Assembly (NCBI GenBank): GCA_003162555.1
Contig: PMNQ01000257.1
Location: 1 to 28,297, forward strand
Reading direction: 5' to 3'
Length of the DNA stretch: 28,297 nucleotides
DNA from: Gammaproteobacteria bacterium
Lineage (GTDB): Bacteria > Pseudomonadota > Gammaproteobacteria > Steroidobacterales > Steroidobacteraceae
Position numbers and translations under genes: made by a program. The notes beneath the pieces were generated by a model. That model saw only the letters and a list, made by a program, of their open reading frames with translations, had not been told where the DNA came from and searched no databases. This document shows, in pieces, positions 1-8,860 of the stretch. Within the stretch, counting starts at the first letter, position 1, and each line of letters starts with the position of its first letter.

Positions 1-2012
1 AGGTGCGAATCGGTGTAACTGGCAGCCGCCTGCACCGACCAGTTCTGGCCCAGCTTCAGCTCGGCGTTGGTCTCGGCGCCGCGCACGCGCGCGTCGCCGA
101 CATTGAGGTTGTAACTGCTCGGAGCACAGACGTCGAAGTCATAAAGGAGCGTCTGCAGATCCTTCCAGCGCATCTCGTAGGCCGCGCCGTTGAACAGCAG
201 GCGGCCGTGCAGCACTGTCGACTTCCAGCCCAGCTCGTAGTTGTTGAGCGTATCGGGCACGTATCGGTGTGGCACGCCGTTGTCGTAGCAGGTCTGCGGA
301 TAGCCCGAGTTGACGCCGCCGTCGCGGAACCCTTGAGCGAAATCCGCGTACAGCAGGATCTTGTCGCTCACCTTGTAATTCAGGCCGACCTTGCTGTTCC
401 ACTTCTGTGAGGTATTCGGCGACAAAGTCGCCGTGGTCGGCGCGTATCCGAACTGGCCATAGGGTGTGTAGTACTTCGAGTCCGCATGGAAGTGCGCCGT
501 GCCCGCTTCAATGTTCAGCTTGTTGGTGACATCAAAGGTGATGTTCGCAAACTCGGTCGTCTGCTTGTAGTCGGAACGCGTCTGGTAGGCATACAAGGTG
601 CCGGGCGGGAGCGATGAAGCCGTCGTTCCGTACAGGGCCTCGTAATACTGGAATGCGGCGCCATCGGTGCGCAGGCCCGGCACGTAATAGGTGCTGCCGG
701 AATTCTTGTCGCGGGTCTTCTCGGAATAAACGCCAGCCAGCCAGTGGAAACGGCCGCCCGGCTTGGACACCAGGCGAACTTCGTTCGACCAGCGCTCCGG
801 ATTGGTGTGATATTCGTAGTATTGCACCGGTACGTTGCAACCGCTGAACGGTCCGTTGCCGTACACCGGATCATTCAGGCAGGCATAGCCTTCCTGAGAG
901 CCCTTGACAGTGTGCCCCAGGTAATAGGAATAGGCACTCACGTTCTCCATGTACTGCGAATACTCGTTGTTCTGGCGCGTCGGCAACGACCAGTAGGTGC
1001 TCGCAAATACAAGATCAGCGATGCCCACGTCACCATCGACGTGGAAATCGACCATCTTTGCCTGTTGTTCATGTGACTCGGGGCCAAAGCGCGACACCGT
1101 GCGCGGACCATTGTTCGCCAGGTCTTCGTCCCACGCGCCCTTGGTGTGCTGGCGCTGGTAGCTGTAGGTCAGCGAGGCGCTCCAGCGATCGTTGAAGGTC
1201 GCGCCCAGTGCCAGCCGTCCGCCCTCGGCGTGCTGGCGGTTGTAATCGTTGCCGGCCCAGGCGGAGTTGTCGGAAGTCGTGCCATTTTCCCAGTTGCGCG
1301 TGGTCAGCTGGTTGTTGATGAAACCGCCGTGGTGGTCCGTGAATGCCGAAGCGCGTAGCGCCAATACGCCCTTGATAAGCGGCACATTGATGAATCCTTC
1401 CGCGGTGCCGTTGCGGCCGCCGTCCTTGATCGTGCCGCCGTCCAGGTCCACGCCTGCGCTGAACGCGTTCACATCCGGCTTATTGGTGATGTAGCGCACC
1501 GCGCCGGCCATCGAGCCCGCGCCAAAGGTCGTGCCCTGCGGACCGTTCAACACCTCGATCTGCGCAATGTCATAGAGGTGCAGATCCGGCTGAATGCCGA
1601 ACCAGCTGGTCGACATGTCGTCGACGAAGAAACCGGTAGCGGAACTGTCCGCGTAGTTCGGGTTGCTGCCGTCCGACACGCCACGCATCACGAACAGCTG
1701 CGTGCCAGGTCCAGTGCTGATGAAGGACATCGACGGGATTTTCTCCGCATAGTCCTCGAACTGGTTGATGGCCAGGTTTTGCAGATCTCGCGATGTGAGC
1801 ACGTTGACGCTGATCGGCACGTCCTGAAGATTTTCCACACGCTTGCGGGCCGTGATGATGACTTCCTCGAGCTGGTCGGATTGCCCCGCAGCGGCCAGAG
1901 CAGGCCCGCGCGGCGCAGCTACCGCCAGGATCGAGGCCACCGCGATGCCAATCCGGTTCAGCACGGCAGGCGGAGGGGAGCCGTTTGACAGGACAGGTTT
2001 ACGGACTCGCAT
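1..2012 (-). CDS. TonB-dependent outer-membrane receptor (C-terminus beyond window)
   Basis: My reading of the minus strand from the ATG at 2012 stays open for 670 codons to the window edge. The start has a GGAG ribosome site (complement of 2019-2022) six bases upstream. Residues 1-42 form a signal peptide (basic start, hydrophobic stretch, ALAAAG cleavage region). Residues 49-58 (EEVIITARKR) are the TonB-box region. The plug domain follows with its typical NGPQGTTFGAGSMAGAVRYI segment, and then alternating aromatic beta-barrel strands. The family is usually 700-850 residues, so only the last strands are missing. Receptors of this class use TonB-ExbBD energy to import a ligand across the outer membrane. 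The ligand cannot be read from the sequence; this type is not restricted to siderophores. It lies last in a same-strand run with the sulfotransferase, the dimethylglycine dehydrogenase-like gene and the mttB-like gene, so an amine or osmolyte ligand is possible but unproven. Confidence 0.93.
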   Translation of the reverse strand, partial: MRVRKPVLSNGSPPPAVLNRIGIAVASILAVAAPRGPALAAAGQSDQLEEVIITARKRVENLQDVPISVNVLTSRDLQNLAINQFEDYAEKIPSMSFISTGPGTQLFVMRGVSDGSNPNYADSSATGFFVDDMSTSWFGIQPDLHLYDIAQIEVLNGPQGTTFGAGSMAGAVRYITNKPDVNAFSAGVDLDGGTIKDGGRNGTAEGFINVPLIKGVLALRASAFTDHHGGFINNQLTTRNWENGTTSDNSAWAGNDYNRQHAEGGRLALGATFNDRWSASLTYSYQRQHTKGAWDEDLANNGPRTVSRFGPESHEQQAKMVDFHVDGDVGIADLVFASTYWSLPTRQNNEYSQYMENVSAYSYYLGHTVKGSQEGYACLNDPVYGNGPFSGCNVPVQYYEYHTNPERWSNEVRLVSKPGGRFHWLAGVYSEKTRDKNSGSTYYVPGLRTDGAAFQYYEALYGTTASSLPPGTLYAYQTRSDYKQTTEFANITFDVTNKLNIEAGTAHFHADSKYYTPYGQFGYAPTTATLSPNTSQKWNSKVGLNYKVSDKILLYADFAQGFRDGGVNSGYPQTCYDNGVPHRYVPDTLNNYELGWKSTVLHGRLLFNGAAYEMRWKDLQTLLYDFDVCAPSSYNLNVGDARVRGAETNAELKLGQNWSVQAAASYTDSH

Positions 2013-2098
2013 TGAATTCTCCGCGCGTATATGACCAGATTAGGCAGGGCTGGATTGCGGCTGCAGGCAGCGATTATCTGTTGCCAGATCGTGCAGCG

Positions 2099-4090
2099 TC
2101 AACGTTCCACGAGTGCGTCACCGAGCGCCGCGCGGAGCGGCGCCAATTCTCGCTCAAAATTAATCCAATAGCCGATGCTGGAGGTGTAGATCGGCTGGCG
2201 CACCTGTTCCGCGCTCGCTGTGCGCACGGCGCGGCGCGTCTCATGAAAGGCGATGCATCCGGGCTCGAACGGCAGCCCGCAATGCTGCAGCAGCCGGCGG
2301 ATCTGGGTTTCGGGTTCGCGCACCAGCTGCTCGTATTGCATATGCAGCACCTTGCCCGGCAGCACGGCATCCCAATGCGCCATCATTGCCAGATAGCTGC
2401 GGTAGTAGCGCCCCAGGTCGCCGAGGTCATAGCCGAAGGTCTGGCCCTCGGCGAAGTGCTGCTTGAAGATACTGAAGCAGCAGTCCATCGGATGCCGCCG
2501 CGCGTCGATCACGATGGCGTGCGGCAAGATCGCATGGATGAAACCGATGTGACTGTAGTTATTCGGGAGCTTGTCGATGAAATGCGGCTTCCCACGACGG
2601 AGCGGTGCGGTCTCGCCGAGATAGCGTGCGCCGAGCGCGCCGAATTGCGGCTGCGGCAATGCGGCAATGCATTCCGGGTAGCCGAGGCCAGCCGGCGCGA
2701 GCCGCGTCAGGTCGCGCACCATGTTGAGCACATTGGGCAACTCCATCGTGCCCTCGACCTGCGAATGGCTGGCAAGTATCTGCTCGATCAGGGTCGAACC
2801 GGATCGCGGCAGCCCGACGATGAAGATGGGCGCGGTACTGGCATCACCACCGCTGGCGTGCGTTGCAAAGAAATCCGCGCTGTACACGGCGCGGATGCGC
2901 GCGGCACGGCGCTCGAATGCTTCAATGTCGAAGGGCTCGTCGAGCCGCCGGCGTGCGTTGCCGCGCGCGTAGAATTCAAAGGCCTGCGCATACTGCAGGC
3001 GCTGCTCATAGGCCTTGCCGAGCGCGAAACACAGTTGCGCATCGCCATGGGTTGGCCGCTGCGGATCGGCGAGCACCGTCTGCATGGCCGCGATCTCGGC
3101 ATCACTGAAGGAATAATTCTTCAGGTCAGCGAGACTCCAGTAGGCCTCGGCATTATTGGGATCAAGGGCAATCGCCGCCTTGTAGGCAGCCTCGCTCTCG
3201 GCCCGCTGCCCGAGCGTCTTGAGTACGTGTCCAATTGAAGTCTGCAAGCGCACTTCCTGCGGTTGCAGTTGCACCGCACGCTGGTAGGCGGCGAGCGCTT
3301 GCTCGGGATGCAGCAGTCGCGCCGCCGTGGCGGCGGTAGCCACCCAGCTCTGCGGATTCTCAGGCTCGATGATTCGCAGGTAGCGAGCAGCGTCTTCGGC
3401 CTCCGTGAGGCGCCCGAGCGCCAGCAATGCCGGACCGAGGCCGCGCCAGGCGAGCGGCAGGTGCGCGGACTGTCGCAGTGCATGCCGCAGCAAGCGCTCC
3501 GCGTCGCCCGGCACATCCGCCGCGAGCGATAAGGTCGCGAGTCCGCACAGCGCCGCCGCATGGCCCGCATCCTTCTGCAGCACCTGCCGGAACAGCTCCT
3601 CGGCGCTCTTGCGATCGTCGGCGAGCAGCGCCTGGGTCGCCGCCTCGATGCGCGCGCGTTCCGGATCGCATTGCCGGGCCCGCTCGAAAGCGATGCGCGC
3701 GTCCTCATACTGCTGCAGATCCACGAGGACATCGCCGTAGGCCAGCCAGGCCAGTGAATGGTGGGGATGGTGTCCCAATACGGTTCGCAACTGTTCGCGC
3801 GCATCAGGCAAGCGGCCCGATGCACGATAGGCGCGCGCCAGATCGATACGCGCGCTGGCGAAATCCGCTGCGCTCTGCAGCACGCTTTCGAACAGGGCCA
3901 TGCTGTCAGCCAGCTTGCCCTGGTCGAGCAGCGCAACGCCGAGCAGCCAGCGGCAATTCACGTCGGCTGGCGCTTCGGCATTCAGCGCGCGAAGCATTCG
4001 CTCGGCCGTCTGTGCACGCCCGGAGCGCAGCGCCGCATCGGCGGCGCGCAGACCATGCTCGTAGGTGGAAGCGGTCGTGGGCACGTTCAC
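2099..4090 (-). CDS. Tetratricopeptide-repeat sulfotransferase family protein
   Basis: The protein has about 663 residues. The first ~330 form consecutive TPR helices (for example a repeat ending ALDPNNAEAYWSLADL). Residues from about 420 form a sulfotransferase domain with a PAPS 5'-phosphosulfate loop, IFIVGLPRSGSTLIEQIL, at about 422-439. Family members transfer sulfate from PAPS to protein tyrosines or other acceptors; the acceptor here is unknown. The open frame runs up to 4183, but that would overlap the 3' end of the dehydrogenase-like gene. The GTG at 4090 (or 4084) removes the overlap, leaves a 13-nt gap and fits where the TPR region begins, so I prefer it. It stops 86 bases before the TonB receptor. 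From memory, TPR-sulfotransferases are often found beside TonB receptors in Proteobacteria, which suggests receptor-associated modification, but this is inference. Confidence 0.88.
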   Translation of the reverse strand: MNVPTTASTYEHGLRAADAALRSGRAQTAERMLRALNAEAPADVNCRWLLGVALLDQGKLADSMALFESVLQSAADFASARIDLARAYRASGRLPDAREQLRTVLGHHPHHSLAWLAYGDVLVDLQQYEDARIAFERARQCDPERARIEAATQALLADDRKSAEELFRQVLQKDAGHAAALCGLATLSLAADVPGDAERLLRHALRQSAHLPLAWRGLGPALLALGRLTEAEDAARYLRIIEPENPQSWVATAATAARLLHPEQALAAYQRAVQLQPQEVRLQTSIGHVLKTLGQRAESEAAYKAAIALDPNNAEAYWSLADLKNYSFSDAEIAAMQTVLADPQRPTHGDAQLCFALGKAYEQRLQYAQAFEFYARGNARRRLDEPFDIEAFERRAARIRAVYSADFFATHASGGDASTAPIFIVGLPRSGSTLIEQILASHSQVEGTMELPNVLNMVRDLTRLAPAGLGYPECIAALPQPQFGALGARYLGETAPLRRGKPHFIDKLPNNYSHIGFIHAILPHAIVIDARRHPMDCCFSIFKQHFAEGQTFGYDLGDLGRYYRSYLAMMAHWDAVLPGKVLHMQYEQLVREPETQIRRLLQHCGLPFEPGCIAFHETRRAVRTASAEQVRQPIYTSSIGYWINFERELAPLRAALGDALVER

Positions 4091-4103
4091 CGGCCCATTG
4101 TAT

Positions 4104-6521
4104 TCAGCTGCGCGGCCGCAAGCCGCGCGGATCGTAGGGCGGTTCGGCCAGGATGCGTGCCGCACGCGGTTCGCCGACCACATCGACCATCAGCGGCGCA
4201 GGTTGCGCCGCCACGGCGGCGTCGACGTACGCGAGCGCGAGACTCTGGCGCACATGGTGGCCGTAGGCACCAGAAGTAATGAATCCTACTGTGCTGTCGC
4301 CGCAACGCACGGGTTCAAATCCAGTAACGTCCGCATCAGCACTGTCGACCGCCAGCAGCACCAGGCGCCGGGCCGGGCCTCGCTCCCGCTCCTCGAGCAC
4401 GGCCGCACGGCCGATGAATTCACCCTTGTCGAAGGCGATGAATCGATCGAGGCCTGACATCGCGGGCGTGTAGGACTGCGCGAATTCCAGTGACCATACG
4501 CCGTATCCTTTCTCGAGCCGCAGGCTATCCTGGGCGCGCATGCCGATCGGCTTCATGCCGAAGTCCGCGCCTGCCGCGAGCAACGCATTCCACAACACCT
4601 TCTGTTCGGATGCGCGCACGTTGATTTCGTAGCCGAGCTCGCCGGTCAGCGACACGCGCGCCACGATGGCCTGCGTGAAACCGACATCAATTGCATTGAC
4701 GCCGAGGAATGGCAGGGCTGCGTTGTCCACGTCGGCTCGGGTCAGGCGCGCGAGGATGTCGCGGGCGCGCGGACCCGAGAGCGAAAACCCCAGCCAGCTC
4801 TCCGACAGATTGTCGAGCCGCACGCCTGCTGGCGGCAGGTGATCGCGGAACCAGCGCAGGTGCCATTCCTGCAGATAGTAGGAACCGACCAGCCAGAAGC
4901 GATCGGGCCCCAGCCGCGCGACGCTGAGATCGCCCAGCAGTTTGCCGCTCGGACTCAGCATCGGCGCGAGGCGCATGCGGCCCAACTCCGGCAGCGTGCT
5001 GGCGAGCAGATGATCGAGCCAGATCTGCGCGCCCGGTCCGGATACTTCGTAACGTGCATACACGCCGGTGTCGAGCAGGCCTGCTGCGTTGCGCGTGGCC
5101 GCGACTTCAGCGGCAATGAAACGGTGCGCCGCGGAGCGCCGCAGCGTCGGCTCGTCGATGAACTCCGGTTCGCCGGGTGCAAAGAACTGCGGCGTCTCCA
5201 TGCCCCACACCACACCGAACCGTGCGCCAGCAGCGCGCTGCGCGTCGTAGCACGGCGTCATCTTCAACGGTCTGCCGGCAGGCAGTTCCTCGTTCGGATA
5301 AGCGATCACAAAGCGCCGTGCGTAAAACTGCGCCGTGGTCTCGCGCAGGTAGCGATCATTGCTGGCAAAGGCGCCATAGCGCGCCACGTCCATGCCGAAG
5401 ATGTCGGCGCCCGGATCGCCATCGACGATCCAGTTGGCGAGCACCATGCCGATCGCGCCGCCCTGCGAGAACCCGGACATGCAGCCGCAGGCGGCCCAGA
5501 AATTGCGCCGCCCAGGCACGGGCCCGACCAGCGGGTTGCCGTCCGGCGTGAAGGTGAACGCACCGTTCACCCATTTGCGTATCCCGGCGTCGAGCAGGCT
5601 CGGGAAGCGCTGGAAACCGATCTGGAGTTCCGGGCTGATGCGATCGATCTCTTCCGGAATCAGGTCCATGCCGTAATCCCAATCCGCACCTTCGGTTTTC
5701 CAGTGGCGGGGATTGCGCTCATACACCCCGAGCAGCACGCCTTTGCGCTCCTGCTGCAGGTAGGTGTAGCCCTCGAGATCGGTGACACAGGGCATCTCAT
5801 CCGCGCGTTGCACGAGCAGCGGCAGATCTTCGGTGATGAGGTAATGGTGCTGCATCGGCGTCAGCGGCAGATCGAGACCCACCATGTGGCCCACGCGCCG
5901 CGCCCACAGACCGGCCGCGTTGACCACATGCCCGGCGGTGATCGGGCCCTGCTCCGTGTCGACGCGCCATTCTCCTCCCGGCAGTGCCGTGAGCGCCGTG
6001 ACGCGATTGCGCAGGATCACATCCGCGCCGCGTTTGCGCGCCGCCAGCGCGAAGGCGTGCGTGGTGCCGTGCGGGTCGACTGCCCCTTCGTGCGGGTCAA
6101 ACAGGCCGCCGAGCAGTCCGGCCGGATCGACGATCGGGCAATCGGCAACGATCTCTTCCGGCGTCGCGAGTCGCGCACCGATGCCGAGCGTCTGATACAC
6201 CGCGCACTCGGCCTTGAGCCACTCCCAGCGCGCCGGCGTCGTGGCCAGGCTGTAACCGCCCGGCATGTGCATGCCGACGCTCTGCCCGCTCTCGGCCTCG
6301 ATCTCCTTGTACAGGTTGATCGTGTAGGACTGGAGCGCCGCGACATTCGGATCGTCATTAAGCGCGTGAAAGCCCGCCGCTGCGTGCCAGGTGGAACCGG
6401 CCGTCAGCTCGGCGCGCTCGATGAGCGCAATATCGGACCAGCCGCGCCGCGTCAGGTGATAGAGAATGCTGGTGCCGACGATGCCGCCGCCGATGACGAC
6501 GACGCGGTAGTGACTCTTCAC
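4104..6521 (-). CDS. FAD-dependent dimethylglycine/sarcosine dehydrogenase-like protein (DAO-GcvT fusion)
   Basis: The protein has 805 residues. The N-terminal half is a DAO-type FAD oxidoreductase with the dinucleotide motif GGGIVG at 11-16. It also has GSTWHAAAG at 42-50, whose His46 matches the histidine that covalently holds FAD in mammalian dimethylglycine and sarcosine dehydrogenases. From about residue 430 to the end it is a GcvT-like aminomethyltransferase domain, the tetrahydrofolate-binding half of these enzymes. Length and order match the DMGDH/SARDH family (about 810-860 residues). The expected reaction is oxidative N-demethylation with formation of 5,10-methylene-tetrahydrofolate; the substrate (dimethylglycine, sarcosine or a related amine) cannot be fixed from sequence. 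It begins 6 bases after the mttB-like stop, so the two are surely co-transcribed. No signal peptide is visible, so it should be cytoplasmic. Confidence 0.9.
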   Translation of the reverse strand: MKSHYRVVVIGGGIVGTSILYHLTRRGWSDIALIERAELTAGSTWHAAAGFHALNDDPNVAALQSYTINLYKEIEAESGQSVGMHMPGGYSLATTPARWEWLKAECAVYQTLGIGARLATPEEIVADCPIVDPAGLLGGLFDPHEGAVDPHGTTHAFALAARKRGADVILRNRVTALTALPGGEWRVDTEQGPITAGHVVNAAGLWARRVGHMVGLDLPLTPMQHHYLITEDLPLLVQRADEMPCVTDLEGYTYLQQERKGVLLGVYERNPRHWKTEGADWDYGMDLIPEEIDRISPELQIGFQRFPSLLDAGIRKWVNGAFTFTPDGNPLVGPVPGRRNFWAACGCMSGFSQGGAIGMVLANWIVDGDPGADIFGMDVARYGAFASNDRYLRETTAQFYARRFVIAYPNEELPAGRPLKMTPCYDAQRAAGARFGVVWGMETPQFFAPGEPEFIDEPTLRRSAAHRFIAAEVAATRNAAGLLDTGVYARYEVSGPGAQIWLDHLLASTLPELGRMRLAPMLSPSGKLLGDLSVARLGPDRFWLVGSYYLQEWHLRWFRDHLPPAGVRLDNLSESWLGFSLSGPRARDILARLTRADVDNAALPFLGVNAIDVGFTQAIVARVSLTGELGYEINVRASEQKVLWNALLAAGADFGMKPIGMRAQDSLRLEKGYGVWSLEFAQSYTPAMSGLDRFIAFDKGEFIGRAAVLEERERGPARRLVLLAVDSADADVTGFEPVRCGDSTVGFITSGAYGHHVRQSLALAYVDAAVAAQPAPLMVDVVGEPRAARILAEPPYDPRGLRPRS

Positions 6522-6527
6522 GCGCCG

Positions 6528-8081
6528 CTACTCCTCTTCGACCGCGTCGGTCAGCACAGCCTTGCGCTGCGCCATGTAGGCAAGCAGCGCCTCGTCGCGT
6601 GCAGGATCGAGCCCAGGATCCTCGTAGTCGGCCAGCATCTGTTTCCACACCTTGTTGGCGCGCTGCTCGGCGTTGAGGCTCCCTTCCAGCGACCATTGCT
6701 CGTAGGAGGAATAGTCGGCGATGTTCGACTGGTGGAAGGCGGTCTCGAAGTTTGCCTGCGTGTGCGCGCAGCCGAGGAAGTGGCTGCCGGGTCCGACTTC
6801 GCGGATTGCATCGAGCGCCTGGCCACGTTCACTCAGGTCCATGCCCGATGCGAGCACCTGCATCATCGCGAGCTGATCGATGTCCATGACGAATTTCTCG
6901 TAACCGCTCACCAGCCCACCCTCGAGCCAACCGGCCGCGTGCGTCACCAGGTTGACGCCGGCTAGCAGCGTCGGCAGCAGCGTGTGCGCACTTTCATAGG
7001 CCGCCTGCGCGTCGGCCACCTTTGAAGAACACAGCGAGCCCCCGCTCCGGCAGGGCACGCCGATTCGCCGTGCAAGCTGCGTAGTCGCGAAGATCATCTG
7101 CGTGGCTTCCGGCGTGCCGAAGGTCGGCGAGCCGGTGCGCATCGACACGGCGCCAACGAAGGAACCCATGATGACCGGCGCGCCCGGCCGCACCAACTGT
7201 GTGAGCGCCATGCCTGCCAGGGTCTCCGCCAGGATCTCGGACATGCAGCCGGCCGCGGTGACGGGCCCCATCGCACCGGCGAGCACCGCGGGCACGATGA
7301 TCGTGCCCTGATTCTTGGCGGCGAACACGCGCAACGCACCGAGCATGCGGCCGTCGAAGGTCAGAGGCGAATTCGAATTGATGTTGCCGAGTACGACCAC
7401 ATGGTCGTCGAGGTACTGCTCGCCGAACAGCACTTCTGCCATGCGCACCGCATCGGCCGCGTGGCCCGGCGTCTCCGGCGTCGCCTCGCACCCCTGGTCG
7501 CTGAGGCGGAAGTAAGCGTACTGCACATCCAGGTGGCGCTTGCCTGGTGCGATGTCCATTGGCTCTACCGCTGTGCCACCGGAAAAATGGATGGCCGGCG
7601 CCACATGCGCCAGCTTGATGAAATTGTGCAGGTCTTCCAGCGTGCCGTAGCGCCGTCCGCGGTCGAGGTCGGTGACGAACGGCGGCCCGCCAACCGGCGA
7701 GAACACGGTGGCATCGCCGCCGAAGCGCACGCTGCGCTCGCTGTTGCGGGCGTGCAGCATGAATTCGCGCGGCGCGGTGCGCAGCAACGCCCGGGCCATG
7801 CCGCGCGGAATGCGCACCCGCTCGGCGCGCACATCGGCGCCGGCCGCGCGCCAAAGATTGAGCGATTCGGGATCGCGGCGGAACTCGATGCCGATCTCTT
7901 CGAGGATGGTTTCCGCGTTGTGTTCGATGACCTCGACCGCCTCGGTGCTCAGCAGGTCGATGACCGGCAGACGGCGGCGGATGTAGGGCAGCTTGACGGC
8001 CTTGCGCTGCGCGCGGGCCGCGCGGCGTGCTTCGCGGCCGGGCCCCCGGCCGGTCCGCTCGATCAGGGCTCCCTCGCTCAT
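6528..8081 (-). CDS. MttB-family (trimethylamine methyltransferase-like) protein, non-pyrrolysine type
   Basis: The protein has 517 residues and reads as an MttB/COG5598 TIM-barrel methyltransferase, with recognisable family segments such as GTLEDLHNFIKLAHV, VVLGNINSNSPLTFDGRM, PAVLAGAMGPVTAAGCMSEI and ATTQLARRIGVPCRSGG. There is no in-frame amber codon, so it belongs to the pyrrolysine-free branch. Characterised members of that branch demethylate glycine betaine (MtgB), proline betaine, carnitine or related quaternary amines onto a corrinoid protein. The open frame reaches 8207, but the ATG at 8081 has a GGAGG site (complement of 8088-8092) spaced six bases away and opens with the expected MSEGALIERTGRG-type leader. 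It is divergent from the TetR/sox operon and immediately upstream of the DMGDH-like gene. No cognate corrinoid protein gene is present in the window. The exact substrate is inference. Confidence 0.88.
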   Translation of the reverse strand: MSEGALIERTGRGPGREARRAARAQRKAVKLPYIRRRLPVIDLLSTEAVEVIEHNAETILEEIGIEFRRDPESLNLWRAAGADVRAERVRIPRGMARALLRTAPREFMLHARNSERSVRFGGDATVFSPVGGPPFVTDLDRGRRYGTLEDLHNFIKLAHVAPAIHFSGGTAVEPMDIAPGKRHLDVQYAYFRLSDQGCEATPETPGHAADAVRMAEVLFGEQYLDDHVVVLGNINSNSPLTFDGRMLGALRVFAAKNQGTIIVPAVLAGAMGPVTAAGCMSEILAETLAGMALTQLVRPGAPVIMGSFVGAVSMRTGSPTFGTPEATQMIFATTQLARRIGVPCRSGGSLCSSKVADAQAAYESAHTLLPTLLAGVNLVTHAAGWLEGGLVSGYEKFVMDIDQLAMMQVLASGMDLSERGQALDAIREVGPGSHFLGCAHTQANFETAFHQSNIADYSSYEQWSLEGSLNAEQRANKVWKQMLADYEDPGLDPARDEALLAYMAQRKAVLTDAVEEE

Positions 8082-8087
8082 GCGCCG

Positions 8088-8092
8088 CCTCC
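8088..8092 (-). promoter_or_regulatory. Ribosome binding site of the mttB-like gene
   Basis: The minus strand reads GGAGG here, six bases before the ATG at 8081. It decides the start of the mttB-like gene against the longer open frame, whose extra 42 codons would cross the divergent promoter region. Confidence 0.7.
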
Positions 8093-8099
8093 GGTTTCT

Positions 8100-8134
8100 C
8101 TTATTTATAACACATGTAAGGTTTAGATCGAAAC
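8100..8134. promoter_or_regulatory. Divergent promoter/operator region between mttB-like and TetR genes
   Basis: This is the only AT-rich island for several kb. It holds TTATAA-like -10 candidates in both directions and a CTTA...TAAG repeat (8100-8120). The adjoining near-palindrome GTTTAGATCGAAAC (8121-8134) has six of seven positions symmetric around GATC. The position between the regulator gene and the first catabolic gene is where a TetR-family repressor normally binds. No -35 element is convincing, so the promoter assignment is inference. Confidence 0.45.
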
Positions 8135-8146
8135 GGCCGCGGACCC

Positions 8147-8860
8147 ATGGCCAACCGAGATCGCGCTGGAGTAAGCTTGGCGCCGGGGAGCCGCACCATT
8201 GCGGCACAGCGACGCGAACCGCGTCAGCGGGCCTTCAAGGTGCCGAGAATCGTCGACCATGACCGCCGGCGCGAAGAGATCGCGCGGCTTGCGGTGCGCG
8301 TGATCCAGCGGGACGGCGCCGAGAGCGCCACGGTGCGCGGCATCGCCAGTGCGGGCGGCTTCAGTATCGGCGTGCTGAGCCATTATTTCCGCGACAAGGA
8401 CGAGCTGGTCGGTTTCGCTTTCCAATGGCTCGCGCACCAGTCGTTTGCAGATCTCGACGCCGCGGTCGCCAGCGCGCCGCCGGGCCTGGCGCGCCTGCGC
8501 ACCGCGCTCGAATTCATGGTGCCGGCGACCGCCGCGCCGAGCTTCATCCGAGTGTGGCTCAGCCTGTGGGGCGGCGCCATGCGCAATCCGGCGCTGGCGC
8601 GCGTGCACCGCGCTTACTACGCGCGCTGGCGCCGCTATCTTGGCCGCTGCCTCCGCGAAGCCGTGCAGCGCCGTGAAATCGCCGCCCCACGCTCGCTGCG
8701 GAACGCCACCGACCTGCTGACTGCCGCCGTCGACGGCTACTGGATCGGCGCCAGCTTCGAGCCGCGGCGCTTTCCCTTGCGCCGCCGGCGTGCACTGGTA
8801 GCGCAGCTGCTGACCACCGTGTTGGGGCCGGCCCCTGCGCACGGACGCCGCGCGGCATGA
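8147..8860 (+). CDS. TetR/AcrR family transcriptional regulator, BetI-like
   Basis: The N-terminal TetR helix-turn-helix spans about residues 40-90, with the recognition segment GFSIGVLSHYFRDKDELVGF at 71-90. This is very close in pattern to BetI (the choline/betaine repressor). The C-terminal half is the variable ligand-binding domain. The ATG at 8147 has GGA six bases before it and gives 237 residues. However, BetI-like proteins are about 195-205 residues and typically begin MPRIVDHDxRR, which here corresponds to a GTG at 8240; that later start (206 residues) is a real alternative. The TGA overlaps the soxB ATG by four bases, so regulator and oxidase are translationally coupled. The likely role is repression of both divergent transcription units, relieved by a methylated amine; this is inference from position and family. 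Confidence 0.87.
   Translation: MANRDRAGVSLAPGSRTIAAQRREPRQRAFKVPRIVDHDRRREEIARLAVRVIQRDGAESATVRGIASAGGFSIGVLSHYFRDKDELVGFAFQWLAHQSFADLDAAVASAPPGLARLRTALEFMVPATAAPSFIRVWLSLWGGAMRNPALARVHRAYYARWRRYLGRCLREAVQRREIAAPRSLRNATDLLTAAVDGYWIGASFEPRRFPLRRRRALVAQLLTTVLGPAPAHGRRAA

Noticed and set aside
1985..3238. 417-codon plus-strand frame
   Set aside because: It mirrors the TPR-sulfotransferase gene, whose domain motifs are clear on the minus strand.
4839..6965. 708-codon open frame on the plus strand
   Set aside because: It is antisense to the DMGDH-like and mttB-like genes, rich in Arg/His/Asp with no recognisable domain; long antisense frames are expected in high-GC DNA.
6528..8081. Pyrrolysine-containing MttB
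   Set aside because: The frame has no in-frame amber codon and no pyl genes are near; it belongs to the pyrrolysine-free branch.
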